Notes: generated from the sequence alone by a model not told the origin. DNA of 64,000 nt from Amycolatopsis iheyensis (GCF_024703995.1 NZ_JAMXQV010000038.1:18959-82958), one strand, 5' to 3'; counted from the stretch's first letter, positions 44,288 through 54,737 are shown. Made by a program: numbers and translations.

Positions 44288-45625
44288 TCAGCGGTGCGCG
44301 TCCCCCTCCACCTCTTCGCGGACCGCTTCGAGTGCGCTGCGTAACGCGCCGAAGCCGACCGAGCCGAGGGCCAGCCGGAGCGCCTGCGGCACGGCCGGCG
44401 TCGTCGCGAACGGCTCGGCGGTGGAGACCGCGACCCGCCGCCGGGCCAGCGCCGCCACGATCCGGTCCGGACGGGAGTCCCGGGCCAGCGGCAGCCACCG
44501 GAAGTACGCCGAGGGGTGCCCGACCCACGGGAGGCCGGCCAGCACCTCCGAAGCGAGGGCCTGCCGCCGCCGCGCGTCGTCGCGCTTGCGCTCCTCGAGG
44601 CGGTCGACCGTGCCGTCGTCGAGCCACCGGCGCGCGAGGGCCGTGGTCAGCGCGGGGGTGTTCCAGGTCGTGGCCCGGATAGCGCTCTCGAGCGCCGGGA
44701 CGTGCGTGATCGGCGCGGCGGCGAACCCGAACCGCAAGCCGGTGGCGACGCTCTTGGAGAGCCCCGACACGTAGACGGTGCGCTCCGGCGCGAGCATCGC
44801 CAGCGGCGGCGGCGCGGCCACGGCGAGGTAGGCGTACGAGCCGTCCTCGACGATCGTCGCGTCGTGCTGCCGGGCGATCGAGACCAGCCGGGCGCGCTGG
44901 TCGCCGTCGAGCACCCAGCCCAGCGGGTTGTGCAAGGTCGGCATCGCGTAGATCGCCCGGACGCGGCGACGGCGGCACAGCCGGTCGAGCGCGTCGAGGT
45001 CCGGCCCGGCGGCGGTCACCGGCAGCGGCGCGAGCTCCAGCCCGAGCGTGCGCGCGAGCACCCGGAAGCCGGGGTAGGTGACGGCGTCGACCGCGACGAC
45101 GTCCCCGGGCCGGAACAGGGCCATCGCCGTGACGGCCAGGCCGTGCTGGGCGCCGTCGACGATCAGGACCCGCTCCCGGCCGGTCTCGAGCCCGCGCCGG
45201 CGCAGGTGCCGCGCGACCGCGGCCCGGTCTTCGGCCCGCCCGCGATGGGGCTGGTAGCGCAGCAGCGCGTCGAGGTCGCCGCCCGCCGCGAGGTCCCGCA
45301 GCGCCTCGCGCACCAGGCCGGCCTGGCCGGGCACCGACGGCGAGTTGAAGCTCAGGTCGACGGCGTCGGCCGCGACCGTGCGTTCGTCGGCCCACTCGCC
45401 GGCCGCGGCCCCGAGGTCGCGGACGAACGTGCCCCGGCCCGGTTCGGAGCTGACCAGCCCCATCGCTTCCAGCTCGGCGTACACGCGCGACGCGGTCACC
45501 ACCGCGAGGCCTTCGTCGGCGGCCAGCCGCCGGTGGGTGGGCAGCCGCGTGCCCGCCGGCCACCGCCCGCCGCGCAGCTGCGCGGCCAGCGCGTCGACCA
45601 CCGCTTTGTACTTCGGCTCCCGCAT
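44288..45625 (-). CDS. MocR-type GntR regulator with PLP-dependent aminotransferase domain
   Basis: A 445-residue protein: an N-terminal GntR winged helix (YKAVVDALAAQLRGGRWPAGTRLPTHR, LAVVTASRVYAELEAMGLV) and a class I aminotransferase fold with YAMPTLHNPLG, IVEDGSYAYLAV and SGLSKSVATGLRFGF (PLP-binding Lys). The ATG at 45625 is the first to keep the GntR start. It diverges from a DJ-1/PfpI gene, with inverted repeats between them. Confidence 0.9.
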   Translation of the reverse strand: MREPKYKAVVDALAAQLRGGRWPAGTRLPTHRRLAADEGLAVVTASRVYAELEAMGLVSSEPGRGTFVRDLGAAAGEWADERTVAADAVDLSFNSPSVPGQAGLVREALRDLAAGGDLDALLRYQPHRGRAEDRAAVARHLRRRGLETGRERVLIVDGAQHGLAVTAMALFRPGDVVAVDAVTYPGFRVLARTLGLELAPLPVTAAGPDLDALDRLCRRRRVRAIYAMPTLHNPLGWVLDGDQRARLVSIARQHDATIVEDGSYAYLAVAAPPPLAMLAPERTVYVSGLSKSVATGLRFGFAAAPITHVPALESAIRATTWNTPALTTALARRWLDDGTVDRLEERKRDDARRRQALASEVLAGLPWVGHPSAYFRWLPLARDSRPDRIVAALARRRVAVSTAEPFATTPAVPQALRLALGSVGFGALRSALEAVREEVEGDAHR

Positions 45626-45630
45626 GCCGG

Positions 45631-45662
45631 AATTGTAGGCAGGACAATTTGTGGACTGTCCT
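45631..45662. promoter_or_regulatory. Overlapping inverted repeats between MocR and DJ-1 genes
   Basis: AATTGT (45631-45636) is mirrored by ACAATT (45644-45649), and AGGACA (45641-45646) by TGTCCT (45657-45662). They lie just upstream of the MocR start and 27 bp before the DJ-1 start. MocR regulators commonly bind such sites to activate the divergent gene and repress their own. Confidence 0.4.
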
Positions 45663-45688
45663 GGATCGACCGGCCTAGCGTGCCGATC

Positions 45689-46300
45689 ATGCACACCGCG
45701 ATCCTGACCTTCGACGGCTACAACGAACTCGACTCGCTCATCGCGCTCGGCGTCCTGAACCGGGTGCCCGGCTCCCGGGTGTCGATCGCGAGCCCGTCAC
45801 CACGGGTGACGTCCATGAACGGCGTCACGATCGACGCGATGATCGACCTCGAAGAAGCGTGCGCCGCCGACGCCGTGATCATCGGCAGTGGCGCGAAGAC
45901 CCGCGAAGTCGTCGAGGACCCGGCGATCATGAGCGTGCTGCGCGGGCTCGACCCGGCTCGCCAGCTCCTCGGCGCCCAGTGTTCCGGCACGCTCGTGCTC
46001 GCGAAGCTGGGCCTGCTCGACGACGTGCCCGCCTGCACCGACCTGACGACGAAGCCGTGGGTGCTCGCGGCCGGCGTCGAAGTGCTGAACCAGCCGTTCT
46101 TCGCGCGCGGCACGCTCGCCACCGCGGGTGGCTGTCTCGCCTCGACCTACCTCGCCACCTGGGTTCTCGCGCGGCTGCACGGCCTCGAAGCCGCCGAGCA
46201 CGCGATGCACTACGTCGCCCCGGTCGGCGAGAAGGAGGACTACGTCGCTCGCGCGCTGCGCAACGTCACGCCCTACCTCGAGGCGCCGATCTCCGTCTGA
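45689..46300 (+). CDS. DJ-1/PfpI family protein
   Basis: A 203-residue protein with the DJ-1/PfpI fold; the nucleophile elbow is LGAQCSGTLVLAKLG (Cys) and a conserved acidic residue stands early in FDGYNELD. Members include isonitrile hydratases, glyoxalases and amidases, and the reaction here is not decided. The divergent MocR regulator is its likely controller. It overlaps the convergent GntR gene by 28 bp. Confidence 0.87.
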   Translation: MHTAILTFDGYNELDSLIALGVLNRVPGSRVSIASPSPRVTSMNGVTIDAMIDLEEACAADAVIIGSGAKTREVVEDPAIMSVLRGLDPARQLLGAQCSGTLVLAKLGLLDDVPACTDLTTKPWVLAAGVEVLNQPFFARGTLATAGGCLASTYLATWVLARLHGLEAAEHAMHYVAPVGEKEDYVARALRNVTPYLEAPISV

Positions 46301-46953
46301 TCGGAACCGAACAGCTCCTTCAGCGTCACTTCGCGGTTGACCCGCACGTGCTCGATCGCGTACGCCTTCGCGCGCTCCGCGTCGCCCGACGCGATGGCGT
46401 CGTAGAGCCGGCGGTGTTCGTCGAGCAGGTCGGCCCAGTGCTCGTTCTGGCTGGTGAGCCAGCGGATCCGGCCCTGCAGGGGCTGCAGCATCGTGGTGAG
46501 CAGCGCGTTGTTCGCCAGGGCGACGATCTCGTCGTGGAAGCGCGAGTTGAGCACGGTGATCCGGGCGGCGTCACCGCGGGCGGTGGCCCGGGCGGCGTCG
46601 GCGAGGACGCGGTCGAGGCGCTTCAGCTCGGCCGCGTCCGCCCGGCCCGCCGCGAGTCCCGCGGCCAGCCCTTCGAGCGCCTCCCGGACGTCGAACAGCT
46701 CCTCGACGTCGACCCGCGCCAGCTGCCGGACGACGATCCGGCGCGCCGACTGCTCGACGAGGAAACCCTCGGCTTCGAGACTGCGGATCGCCTCGCGGAC
46801 GGGCACCCTGGACACGCCGAGGTCCTCGGCCAGCTCGCGCTCGACCAGCCGGTCACCAGGGCGGAGCCGGCCGGTCAAGATCCGTTCGCGCAGCTCGTCG
46901 CGCACCCGCTGCCGGGTGGCCGCGAGGGGCTGCCGCTCGCTCGCCGTTGTCAC
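46273..46953 (-). CDS. GntR family regulator, FadR subfamily (FCD domain)
   Basis: A 226-residue regulator with an N-terminal winged helix (RVRDELRERILTGRLRPGDRL, LAEDLGVSRVPVREAIRSLE) and an all-helical FCD ligand domain with metal-binding candidates (NSRFHDEIV, HRRLYDAI). I chose the GTG at 46953, after GAGGAGGGGGAG. It is divergent from the NCS1 transporter, with a 31-bp palindrome between them, and probably represses that transporter and its racemase-fold partner. Confidence 0.9.
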   Translation of the reverse strand: MTTASERQPLAATRQRVRDELRERILTGRLRPGDRLVERELAEDLGVSRVPVREAIRSLEAEGFLVEQSARRIVVRQLARVDVEELFDVREALEGLAAGLAAGRADAAELKRLDRVLADAARATARGDAARITVLNSRFHDEIVALANNALLTTMLQPLQGRIRWLTSQNEHWADLLDEHRRLYDAIASGDAERAKAYAIEHVRVNREVTLKELFGSDQTEIGASR

Positions 46954-47029
46954 CGACTCCCCCTCCTCAACACGGTCGTAACACGAGTTTACGGACTGGA
47001 GGGTTGACGGCGGCGGACCTGAGGGTGAT

Positions 47030-47060
47030 ATTTGGGATGCCAAATTTTGGTATCCCAAAT
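47030..47060. promoter_or_regulatory. 31-bp near-perfect palindrome, GntR operator over the NCS1 promoter
   Basis: ATTTGGGAT at 47030-47038 is mirrored by ATCCCAAAT at 47052-47060, and the inner CCAAA/TTTGG pair continues the symmetry with one mismatch. A promoter TTGACG (47004-47009) with a 16-bp spacer to TGATAT (47026-47031) runs into the palindrome, so a bound repressor would cover the start site of the transporter gene. Confidence 0.65.
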
Positions 47061-47091
47061 CGCCGTCGCCGCACGTCGACCGGAGGCCAGC

Positions 47092-48513
47092 ATGACCGCA
47101 GCCCCGCTCACCGACTCCCAGCAAGAAACGACCGCGCCACCCGATCCCCGGCTCTGGAACGAAGACCTGGCGCCGGCGAAGGACCGCCGCTGGAAGGTCT
47201 ACGACATCTTCGCGCTGTGGATGTCCGACGTGCACAACCTCGGCAACTACACCTTCGCGGCCGGGTTGTTCGTGCTCGGCCTGTCAGCCTGGCAGGTGTT
47301 CACCGCCCTGCTGTTCGGCTTCGTGATCATCTACGTCGGCATGAACCTCATGGGCCGCATCGGCCAGCGCACCGGCGTCCCGTTCCCGGTCGTGGCGCGA
47401 ATCAGCTTCGGCACCTTCGGCGCCAACCTCCCCGCGTTGATCCGCGCGGTCATCGCGATCTTCTGGTACGGCATTCAGACCTACCTCGCCAGTGTCGCCA
47501 TCACGCTGCTCGTGCTCACCATCGACCCGGGCCTGAAACCGTTGACCGAACACGGTTTCCTCGGCCTGCACGCGCTCGGCTGGATCTGCTTCGTCGCGCT
47601 GTGGGCGGTCCAGGCGCTGATCCTCACCCGCGGCATGGAGTCGGTGCGGAAGTTCCAGGACTGGTGCGGCCCGGCGATCTGGGTCGTGATGATCGCACTC
47701 GCCGTCTGGATCCTCGCCGCCGGGAACTGGCACATTTCCCTGACCAGCAGCCCAAAACAGCTCTCGACCGGCGAGCAGATCCGGCAGTGGTTCGGCGCGG
47801 CCGGGCTGATCCTGGCCACCTACGGCACGCTGATGCTGAACTTCTGCGACTTCTCCCGCAACGCGCCGGACCAGAAAACGGTGCGGCGCGGCAACTTCTG
47901 GGGCCTGCCGATCAACTCGACGGCGTTCGCGCTGCTGTCGGTGATCGTGACGGCCGGCAGCATGCAGGTGTTCGGCGAGGCCATCACGGACCCGGCCGAA
48001 CTGCTGGCCAAGGTGCACAACACGCCGGTGCTGATCGTCGGCGCGCTGACGTTCGCCGTCGCCACCATGGGTGTCAACATCGTCGCCAACTTCGTCTCCC
48101 CCGCCTACGACCTGGCCAACATCTGGCCGAAGCGGATCTCGTTCACCGTCGGCGGGCTGATCAGCGCGGTCGCCGCGCTGTGCGTGCTGCCGTGGAAGCT
48201 CTACTCCTCGCCGACGGTGGTCAACTACTTCCTGGGCGGGCTCGGCGCGTTCCTCGGGCCGCTGTTCGGGATCATGATCGTCGACTACTACCTGATCCGG
48301 CGCGGCAAGGTCGACGTCGCGCAGCTGTTCGTCCACGGTGGCGCGTACCCGCGGGTGAACCCGCGTGCGCTGGTGACGTTCTTCCCGACCGCCGCGCTGG
48401 CCGCGGTGATCGCGCTGGTGCCGTTCTTCGCGCCGGCCGCGCCGTACTCGTGGTTCATCGGCACGGCGTCGTCGGCCGCCCTGTACTTCGCGGTCTCGAG
48501 GAAGCACCGATGA
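47092..48513 (+). CDS. NCS1 family nucleobase/hydantoin:cation symporter
   Basis: A 473-residue membrane protein with 12 helices. The N-terminal LWNEDLAPAKDRRWKVYDIFALWMSD and the stretch TYGTLMLNFCDFSRNAPD are typical of NCS1 carriers of hydantoins, allantoin, uracil or related rings. The ATG follows CGGAGG. It is coupled by ATGA to the racemase-fold gene and controlled by the divergent GntR protein, so uptake and processing of one such compound is likely. Confidence 0.9.
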   Translation: MTAAPLTDSQQETTAPPDPRLWNEDLAPAKDRRWKVYDIFALWMSDVHNLGNYTFAAGLFVLGLSAWQVFTALLFGFVIIYVGMNLMGRIGQRTGVPFPVVARISFGTFGANLPALIRAVIAIFWYGIQTYLASVAITLLVLTIDPGLKPLTEHGFLGLHALGWICFVALWAVQALILTRGMESVRKFQDWCGPAIWVVMIALAVWILAAGNWHISLTSSPKQLSTGEQIRQWFGAAGLILATYGTLMLNFCDFSRNAPDQKTVRRGNFWGLPINSTAFALLSVIVTAGSMQVFGEAITDPAELLAKVHNTPVLIVGALTFAVATMGVNIVANFVSPAYDLANIWPKRISFTVGGLISAVAALCVLPWKLYSSPTVVNYFLGGLGAFLGPLFGIMIVDYYLIRRGKVDVAQLFVHGGAYPRVNPRALVTFFPTAALAAVIALVPFFAPAAPYSWFIGTASSAALYFAVSRKHR

Positions 48514-49220
48514 GGATCGTCGTCACCAACTGCAACACCACCGAGGCGATGACGAAGGAGATCGAAGCCGGGGCCCGCGCGGCCGCGAGTCCCGGCACCG
48601 AGATCCTCGCGCGAACACCGAAGTGGGGTCCGGAGTCCGCGGAAGGCTGGCTGGACAGCTTCCTGTCCGCCGCGGCGGTGCTGGACCTATTGCGGAGCCT
48701 GGAAGAACCGTTCGACGCGGTCGTACTCGCCGGGTTCGGCGAGCACGGCCGGGAGGGTGCCCGCGAGCTGCTGGACGTCCCGGTCGTCGACATCACCGAA
48801 GCGGCCGCGCACCTCGCGTGCCTGCTCGGCCGCCGCTACGGCGTGGTGACCACATTGGACCGGACGTGCGGGCTGATCGAGGACAGCCTGCACTCCGCCG
48901 GGGTCGCGCAGAACTGCGTCACGGTCACCGGCGCCGGGCTCGGGGTGCTGGAGCTGACGGACGAGCGTCGCACGGAATCGGCGTTGCTCACCGCCGGCCG
49001 GCGTGCGCGGGACGCCGGAGCCGAGGTGCTCGTGCTCGGCTGCGCCGGGATGACCGGCCTGGACCGGAAGATCGCGACGATGCTGGACATCCCGGTCATC
49101 GACGGGGTCGCCGCGGCCGTCCGCTTGGCCGAGTCGCTGGTGGCGCTGGGCCTGAAGACGAGCCGCGCGGGGTCGTACGCGCGCCCGATCGACAAGCACC
49201 GCACCTGGCCGACCGATTGA
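48510..49220 (+). CDS. Asp/Glu racemase superfamily (hydantoin/allantoin racemase-like) with one active-site Cys
   Basis: A 236-residue protein. The start IVVTNCNTTEAM replaces the usual NPNT. In hydantoin racemases the first catalytic Cys sits in ACFGDPG; here the segment is LAGFGEHGREG, with Gly75 at that point. The second Cys is kept (Cys178 in LGCAGM). Arylmalonate decarboxylase has this Gly plus single-Cys pattern, so a decarboxylase or other one-base reaction is possible instead of racemisation. The context (NCS1 transporter, GntR) still points to hydantoin or allantoin use. Confidence 0.78.
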   Translation: MRIVVTNCNTTEAMTKEIEAGARAAASPGTEILARTPKWGPESAEGWLDSFLSAAAVLDLLRSLEEPFDAVVLAGFGEHGREGARELLDVPVVDITEAAAHLACLLGRRYGVVTTLDRTCGLIEDSLHSAGVAQNCVTVTGAGLGVLELTDERRTESALLTAGRRARDAGAEVLVLGCAGMTGLDRKIATMLDIPVIDGVAAAVRLAESLVALGLKTSRAGSYARPIDKHRTWPTD

Positions 49221-49311
49221 CACCCGCGCCGCGGGGACGTCAGAATTCCGGCAGCCGTACCGCCGCCCGGTGACGACGTGGGGATCTTGACGTCCCCGGA
49301 AGGCGGTCGAC

Positions 49312-50574
49312 GTGCGAAAAGCCCTAGGCGCGCTGGCGGTTTCCGCGAGCCTGCTGCTGGTCCCGGTGAGCGGGACGGCGGTGGCCGCGGCGCCACCGCA
49401 CACCGTCGTCACCGACGGCGGCAAGCTGGCCGGGATCAAGCAGGCGCTGCGCAGTGGCCACTCCTCGAAGGCCCAGCGTGACGCGCTGAAAGTGGTGCTG
49501 GACAAGGCGAACACCGCGCTGAGCGCCGGGCCGTGGTCGGTCATGGACAAGCCGACCGCGCCGCCGAGCGGCGACAAGCACGACTACATGAGCCAGGCGC
49601 CGTACTGGTGGGCGAGTGAGAAGACACCGGAGAACCCGCAGGGCTGCCCGTACGTCAACAAGGACGGCCAGCGCAACCCGGAGGCCGACGCGATCACCGA
49701 CCACACCTACCGGATGGTGGCCTGGGACGCGATGTACTACCTCTCGCTCGCCTGGTACTACACCGGCGACACGAAGTACGCGAAACGCGCGGCGCTGGAC
49801 ATCCGGACCTGGTTCCTGGACCCGGCAACGAAGATGAACCCGAACATGACGTACTCGCAGATCATCCCGTGCAAGACCACGATCAGCGGGACCGGGATCA
49901 TCGACTCGACGCAGTCGTTCAGCCAGGTCCTCGACGTCTTCGCGCTCCTCGACACCGGCGCGCCGGGCTGGACCGGCAAGGACCGCGCCGGGATCAAGTC
50001 GTGGCTGACCCAGTACCTGAACTGGATGCAGACCAGCCCGCAGGCGAAGCTGGAACTGGCCGCCACCAACAACCACGGCACGTTCCTCGACATGCAGAAC
50101 GCCACCATCGCGTCCTACCTCGGCAAGCACGACACCGCGCGCAAGATCATCCTCGACGCCGAGGCGAAGCGGTTCCCGGTGCAGTTCGCCGCCGACGGCA
50201 GCCAGCCCCTCGAGCTTTCGCGGACGATGTCGTGGCACTACGTCAACTTCAACCTCACCGCGTGGGGCCGGATGGCGGAGCTGGGCAAGAACCTCGGCGT
50301 CGACGTCTGGAAGTACCGGGCGCCGAACGGCGTGACGTTGCGGAAGGTCGTCGACCAGCTGATCCCGGGCGCGCTGCACGGCGCGGCGGCCTGGCCGCAC
50401 CAGCAGATCGGCGTGTTCGACCAGTCGATCGCGGCGGACATCTTCCACGCGGCGGCCGAGGAAGCGCACGACTCCGACGCGGCGGCCGCGCTCAAGCAGA
50501 TGCCGCTGCCCGCCGGCGGCGACACGTGGCCGGTGCGCGTCTCGTGCTTCCCGCTGGACCCGCCGCTCAAGTAA
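49312..50574 (+). CDS. Secreted alginate lyase family protein (PL5-like)
   Basis: A 420-residue protein with a Sec signal peptide ending near GTAVAAA. The alpha/alpha-barrel lyase motifs DYMSQAPYWW, ADAITDHTYRMVAWDAMYYLSLAWYYTGD and especially ATNNHGTFLDMQ (catalytic Asn-His) are clear. The family cleaves uronate polymers by beta-elimination; the substrate here may be alginate or another polyuronate. It starts at GTG 49312 behind GGAAGGCGG. Confidence 0.85.
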   Translation: MRKALGALAVSASLLLVPVSGTAVAAAPPHTVVTDGGKLAGIKQALRSGHSSKAQRDALKVVLDKANTALSAGPWSVMDKPTAPPSGDKHDYMSQAPYWWASEKTPENPQGCPYVNKDGQRNPEADAITDHTYRMVAWDAMYYLSLAWYYTGDTKYAKRAALDIRTWFLDPATKMNPNMTYSQIIPCKTTISGTGIIDSTQSFSQVLDVFALLDTGAPGWTGKDRAGIKSWLTQYLNWMQTSPQAKLELAATNNHGTFLDMQNATIASYLGKHDTARKIILDAEAKRFPVQFAADGSQPLELSRTMSWHYVNFNLTAWGRMAELGKNLGVDVWKYRAPNGVTLRKVVDQLIPGALHGAAAWPHQQIGVFDQSIAADIFHAAAEEAHDSDAAAALKQMPLPAGGDTWPVRVSCFPLDPPLK

Positions 50575-50611
50575 ATCCGGACACAACACCGCATAGCGCA
50601 CCGTTTCCCAG

Positions 50612-50627
50612 ATTGGTCTAGTCCAAA
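50612..50627. promoter_or_regulatory. DasR-like element (dre) upstream of the chitinase
   Basis: ATTGGTCTAGTCCAAA matches the known dre consensus ACTGGTCTAGACCACT at 12 of 16 positions and keeps its TGGTCTAG core. It ends 3 bp before TTGACA (50631-50636), a good -35 element, with CACATT 17 bp further on. DasR represses chitin and N-acetylglucosamine genes in actinomycetes, so this site fits the chitinase behind it. Confidence 0.65.
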
Positions 50628-50761
50628 GCATTGACACTCGGTGTCCGCGCGCGCACATTCATGAACGGGGCCGGACCCGCTCGTGAAGCAGCCATCGCGT
50701 ACGCCCTCTCCCGCGCCGTCGCGGCCGGGAGAGGGCCGTCCGCCTGCGCGAGGAGACGCCC

Positions 50762-52453
<1,692 letters not shown>

Positions 52454-52469
52454 GCAGTCTGCCGCGGCT

Positions 52470-52515
52470 TGTCGTGAGTGTTTAGGGCGGTTCTAACCGC
52501 CCTAAACACTCACGA
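52470..52515. terminator. Perfect 22-bp-stem hairpin between convergent genes
   Basis: Arms at 52470-52491 and 52494-52515 are exact inverses around a 2-base loop (CT); the outer part reads GTCGTGAGTGTTTAGG. It stands 16 bp behind the chitinase stop and 2 bp beyond the steB stop on the other strand, so it would terminate both transcripts. Confidence 0.85.
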
Positions 52516-52517
52516 CG

Positions 52518-53468
52518 TCAGTTGCCGTTGGGGGTGCCGACACCCGGGGCGGGGGCCGTGGCGTTGCCGGCGATGCCGTAACGTCCAGCGCCCCCGTCGA
52601 GCTGTTCCTTCAACGCCAGGATCGTGCTGACCCGCCCGGCCGAGCTGTCCACGTTGTCCACAGTGGACAGGATCGACGTCGCCGAGGTGTCCGCGCGGAC
52701 GACGCCCAGCGCGCCGGTGCCGTCCGCGGAACCGTTGTCACCGGCCAGGACCGCGCCCGCGCCGCTGCGGTCGAGCTGCGTGGCGAACCGGGCGATCGTC
52801 GCCGCGCGGTCACCCGCGCCGTCGCCCGTGGCCTGCGCGCCGGTGAGCACGACCGCCAGCTGACCCGGCTTGACGTCCCCGCCCGCCTTGACGAACCCGC
52901 CGTCGGTGAGCCCGCCAATCGCCGCCGCCAGCTCCTCGCCCGACGACTGCGGCTTCGCCGTGGTCTTGTCCAGCAACAGCACCGAACCGAGCAGCGCGCC
53001 GGCGAGCGTCCCGGAGTCACCCGCGGTCGGGAACTTCGAGCCGGCCGGCTGCAGCCGCGTGACGACGTCGCGCAGCTGGTCGGCCTTCTCCGGGTCGGCG
53101 AAGGCGGACGTCAGCTGCAGCTCGCCGGTCACCGACGCGCCCGCCTGGCCGATCAGCTGCTTGAGCGCGTCCCGGTCGGCCGGGCGCGCGTCCTCGGTGG
53201 TCACCAGCACCACCGACCGCTTGTCCAGCGCGCCCGCGACGACCTTCGGCCCCATCGAGCCGGCGAACGCGTCCGCGTCGGCCAGCCGGGCGTTGAGCGC
53301 GTTGCGCTGCGCCTCGAGGTCGGAGACCTGGCTGCCCAGGTCCTTCTTCTCCCCCGCGAGCCCGGACAGCAGCGTGCCGTTGAGCGCCGTCGAGCCGAGC
53401 ACGACCCCGACGGCCAGCGCGAGGAAGCAGGCGGCGATGGAAACGACGTGGTAGCGCAGCGAAATCAC
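52518..53468 (-). CDS. steB: SteB / MctB-type outer-layer protein (copper transporter MctB family)
   Basis: A 316-residue protein. MISLRYHVVSIAACFLALAVGVVLGS is a single N-terminal membrane helix, followed by a coiled-coil segment (KKDLGSQVSDLEAQRNALNARLADADA) and an extracytoplasmic domain. It is the Rv1698 (MctB) homologue, called SteB in corynebacteria where it works with SteA in cell division. The GTG overlaps the steA stop (GTGA), which supports joint function. A role in copper export, as proposed for MctB, cannot be judged here. Confidence 0.88.
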   Translation of the reverse strand: MISLRYHVVSIAACFLALAVGVVLGSTALNGTLLSGLAGEKKDLGSQVSDLEAQRNALNARLADADAFAGSMGPKVVAGALDKRSVVLVTTEDARPADRDALKQLIGQAGASVTGELQLTSAFADPEKADQLRDVVTRLQPAGSKFPTAGDSGTLAGALLGSVLLLDKTTAKPQSSGEELAAAIGGLTDGGFVKAGGDVKPGQLAVVLTGAQATGDGAGDRAATIARFATQLDRSGAGAVLAGDNGSADGTGALGVVRADTSATSILSTVDNVDSSAGRVSTILALKEQLDGGAGRYGIAGNATAPAPGVGTPNGN

Positions 53469-54649
53469 GTGAACAATCCCTTGACCCAGGCGGCGAACGA
53501 GTTCCAGGTGTCCTTCAGCCAGTCCAGGTAGACCGAGCCGACGTCGGACACCAGCAGAGCCGCGGCGACCACCACGACCGCGGCGAGCACGAGCAGCACG
53601 ACCGCGCCGATCGACACCCGGCTGCGGTGCAGCGTCGCCACCGCCTTCCCGTCGACGAGCTTCGTGCCGAGCTTCAGCCGGGTCAGGAACGTCGACGGGT
53701 TCGAGCCGGACCGGCCGTGGTCGAGGAACTCGCGCAGGGTGGCCTGGAAGCCGACCGTGACGACCAGGCTCGCGCCGTGCGCGTCGGCCAGCAGCAGCGC
53801 GAGGTCTTCGGCGTTGCCCGACGCCGGGAACGTCACCGCGCCGATGCCGAGGTCCTGGATCCGCTCGACCCCGGGCGCGTGCCCGTCCGGCTGCGCGGGC
53901 ACGACGACCTCGCCGCCGCCGCGCAGGGTGACCGTCCCGATGCCGGTGGGGTCGCCGACGACGACGTCCGGCCGGTACCCCTGCACCCGCAGCGTGTCCG
54001 CGCCGGCGTCGACGCCGATCAGCACCGGCCGGTGCTCGGCGACGTACTTCTTGAGCTTCTTGAGGTCCTCGGCGTGCCCGTTGCCGCCCGCGACGACCAG
54101 CACGTGCCGGTCGCGGATCGCGACCTTCAGCTCCGGCACGCCGACGCCGTCGAGGATCAGCGTGCGCTCGCGGCGCAGGAACTCGATGGTGTTCGCCGAG
54201 AACGCCTCCAGCTGCGTCGACATCCCGGCCTTGGCCTCGATCATCTGGTCCGCGACGCTGTCGGCGGTCTGCTCGATGCCCGAGGCGACCTGGCGCTCGC
54301 CGACGAACACGGCGCCGTCGTGCAGCCGCAGCTTGGTGCCGTCCTTGATCGAGCGCAGCAGCTCACCGCCGACCGAGTCGACCAGCGGGATGCCGGCGCC
54401 GATGAGGATCTCGGGGCCCAGGTTCGGGAACCGGCCGGAGATCGACGGCGACGCGTTGACCACGCCCGCGACCTCGGCCTCGACCAGGGCGTCGGCCGTC
54501 TGGCGGTCGAGGTCCAGCTGGTCGAGCACGACGATGTCGCCCGGGCTGATCCGGCGCAGCAGCTCCCGGGTCCGGCGGTCCACGCGGGCGACGCCGGTGA
54601 TCCCCGGAAGGGGTTCTTGGTTCCGCGTGAGCAAGCCGGTGAGCTTCAT
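53465..54649 (-). CDS. steA: Putative cytokinetic ring protein SteA
   Basis: A 394-residue protein. The central part resembles thiamin pyrophosphokinase (LVVAGGNGHAEDLKKLKKYV, VDAGADTLRVQGYRPDVVVGDPTGIG). The C-terminus has one membrane helix (VSIGAVVLLVLAAVVVVAAALL) and a short tail. In corynebacteria SteA is placed at the division site together with SteB. It is coupled to steB by a 4-base overlap. It is the Rv1697 counterpart. Confidence 0.9.
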   Translation of the reverse strand: MKLTGLLTRNQEPLPGITGVARVDRRTRELLRRISPGDIVVLDQLDLDRQTADALVEAEVAGVVNASPSISGRFPNLGPEILIGAGIPLVDSVGGELLRSIKDGTKLRLHDGAVFVGERQVASGIEQTADSVADQMIEAKAGMSTQLEAFSANTIEFLRRERTLILDGVGVPELKVAIRDRHVLVVAGGNGHAEDLKKLKKYVAEHRPVLIGVDAGADTLRVQGYRPDVVVGDPTGIGTVTLRGGGEVVVPAQPDGHAPGVERIQDLGIGAVTFPASGNAEDLALLLADAHGASLVVTVGFQATLREFLDHGRSGSNPSTFLTRLKLGTKLVDGKAVATLHRSRVSIGAVVLLVLAAVVVVAAALLVSDVGSVYLDWLKDTWNSFAAWVKGLFT

Positions 54650-54737
54650 GTGGCCGATGGTGACAAATTTGCTCGTGGGACGATGCTCGCCACGCCGAAG
54701 CCGGGGTGACTCGTTGTGGTGACCTCCCCCGCACGGG

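Noticed and set aside
45496..45696. Extension of the MocR gene upstream to about 45694
   Set aside because: The extra 23 residues overlap the inverted-repeat region and lack a ribosome site; the GntR domain starts properly at 45625.
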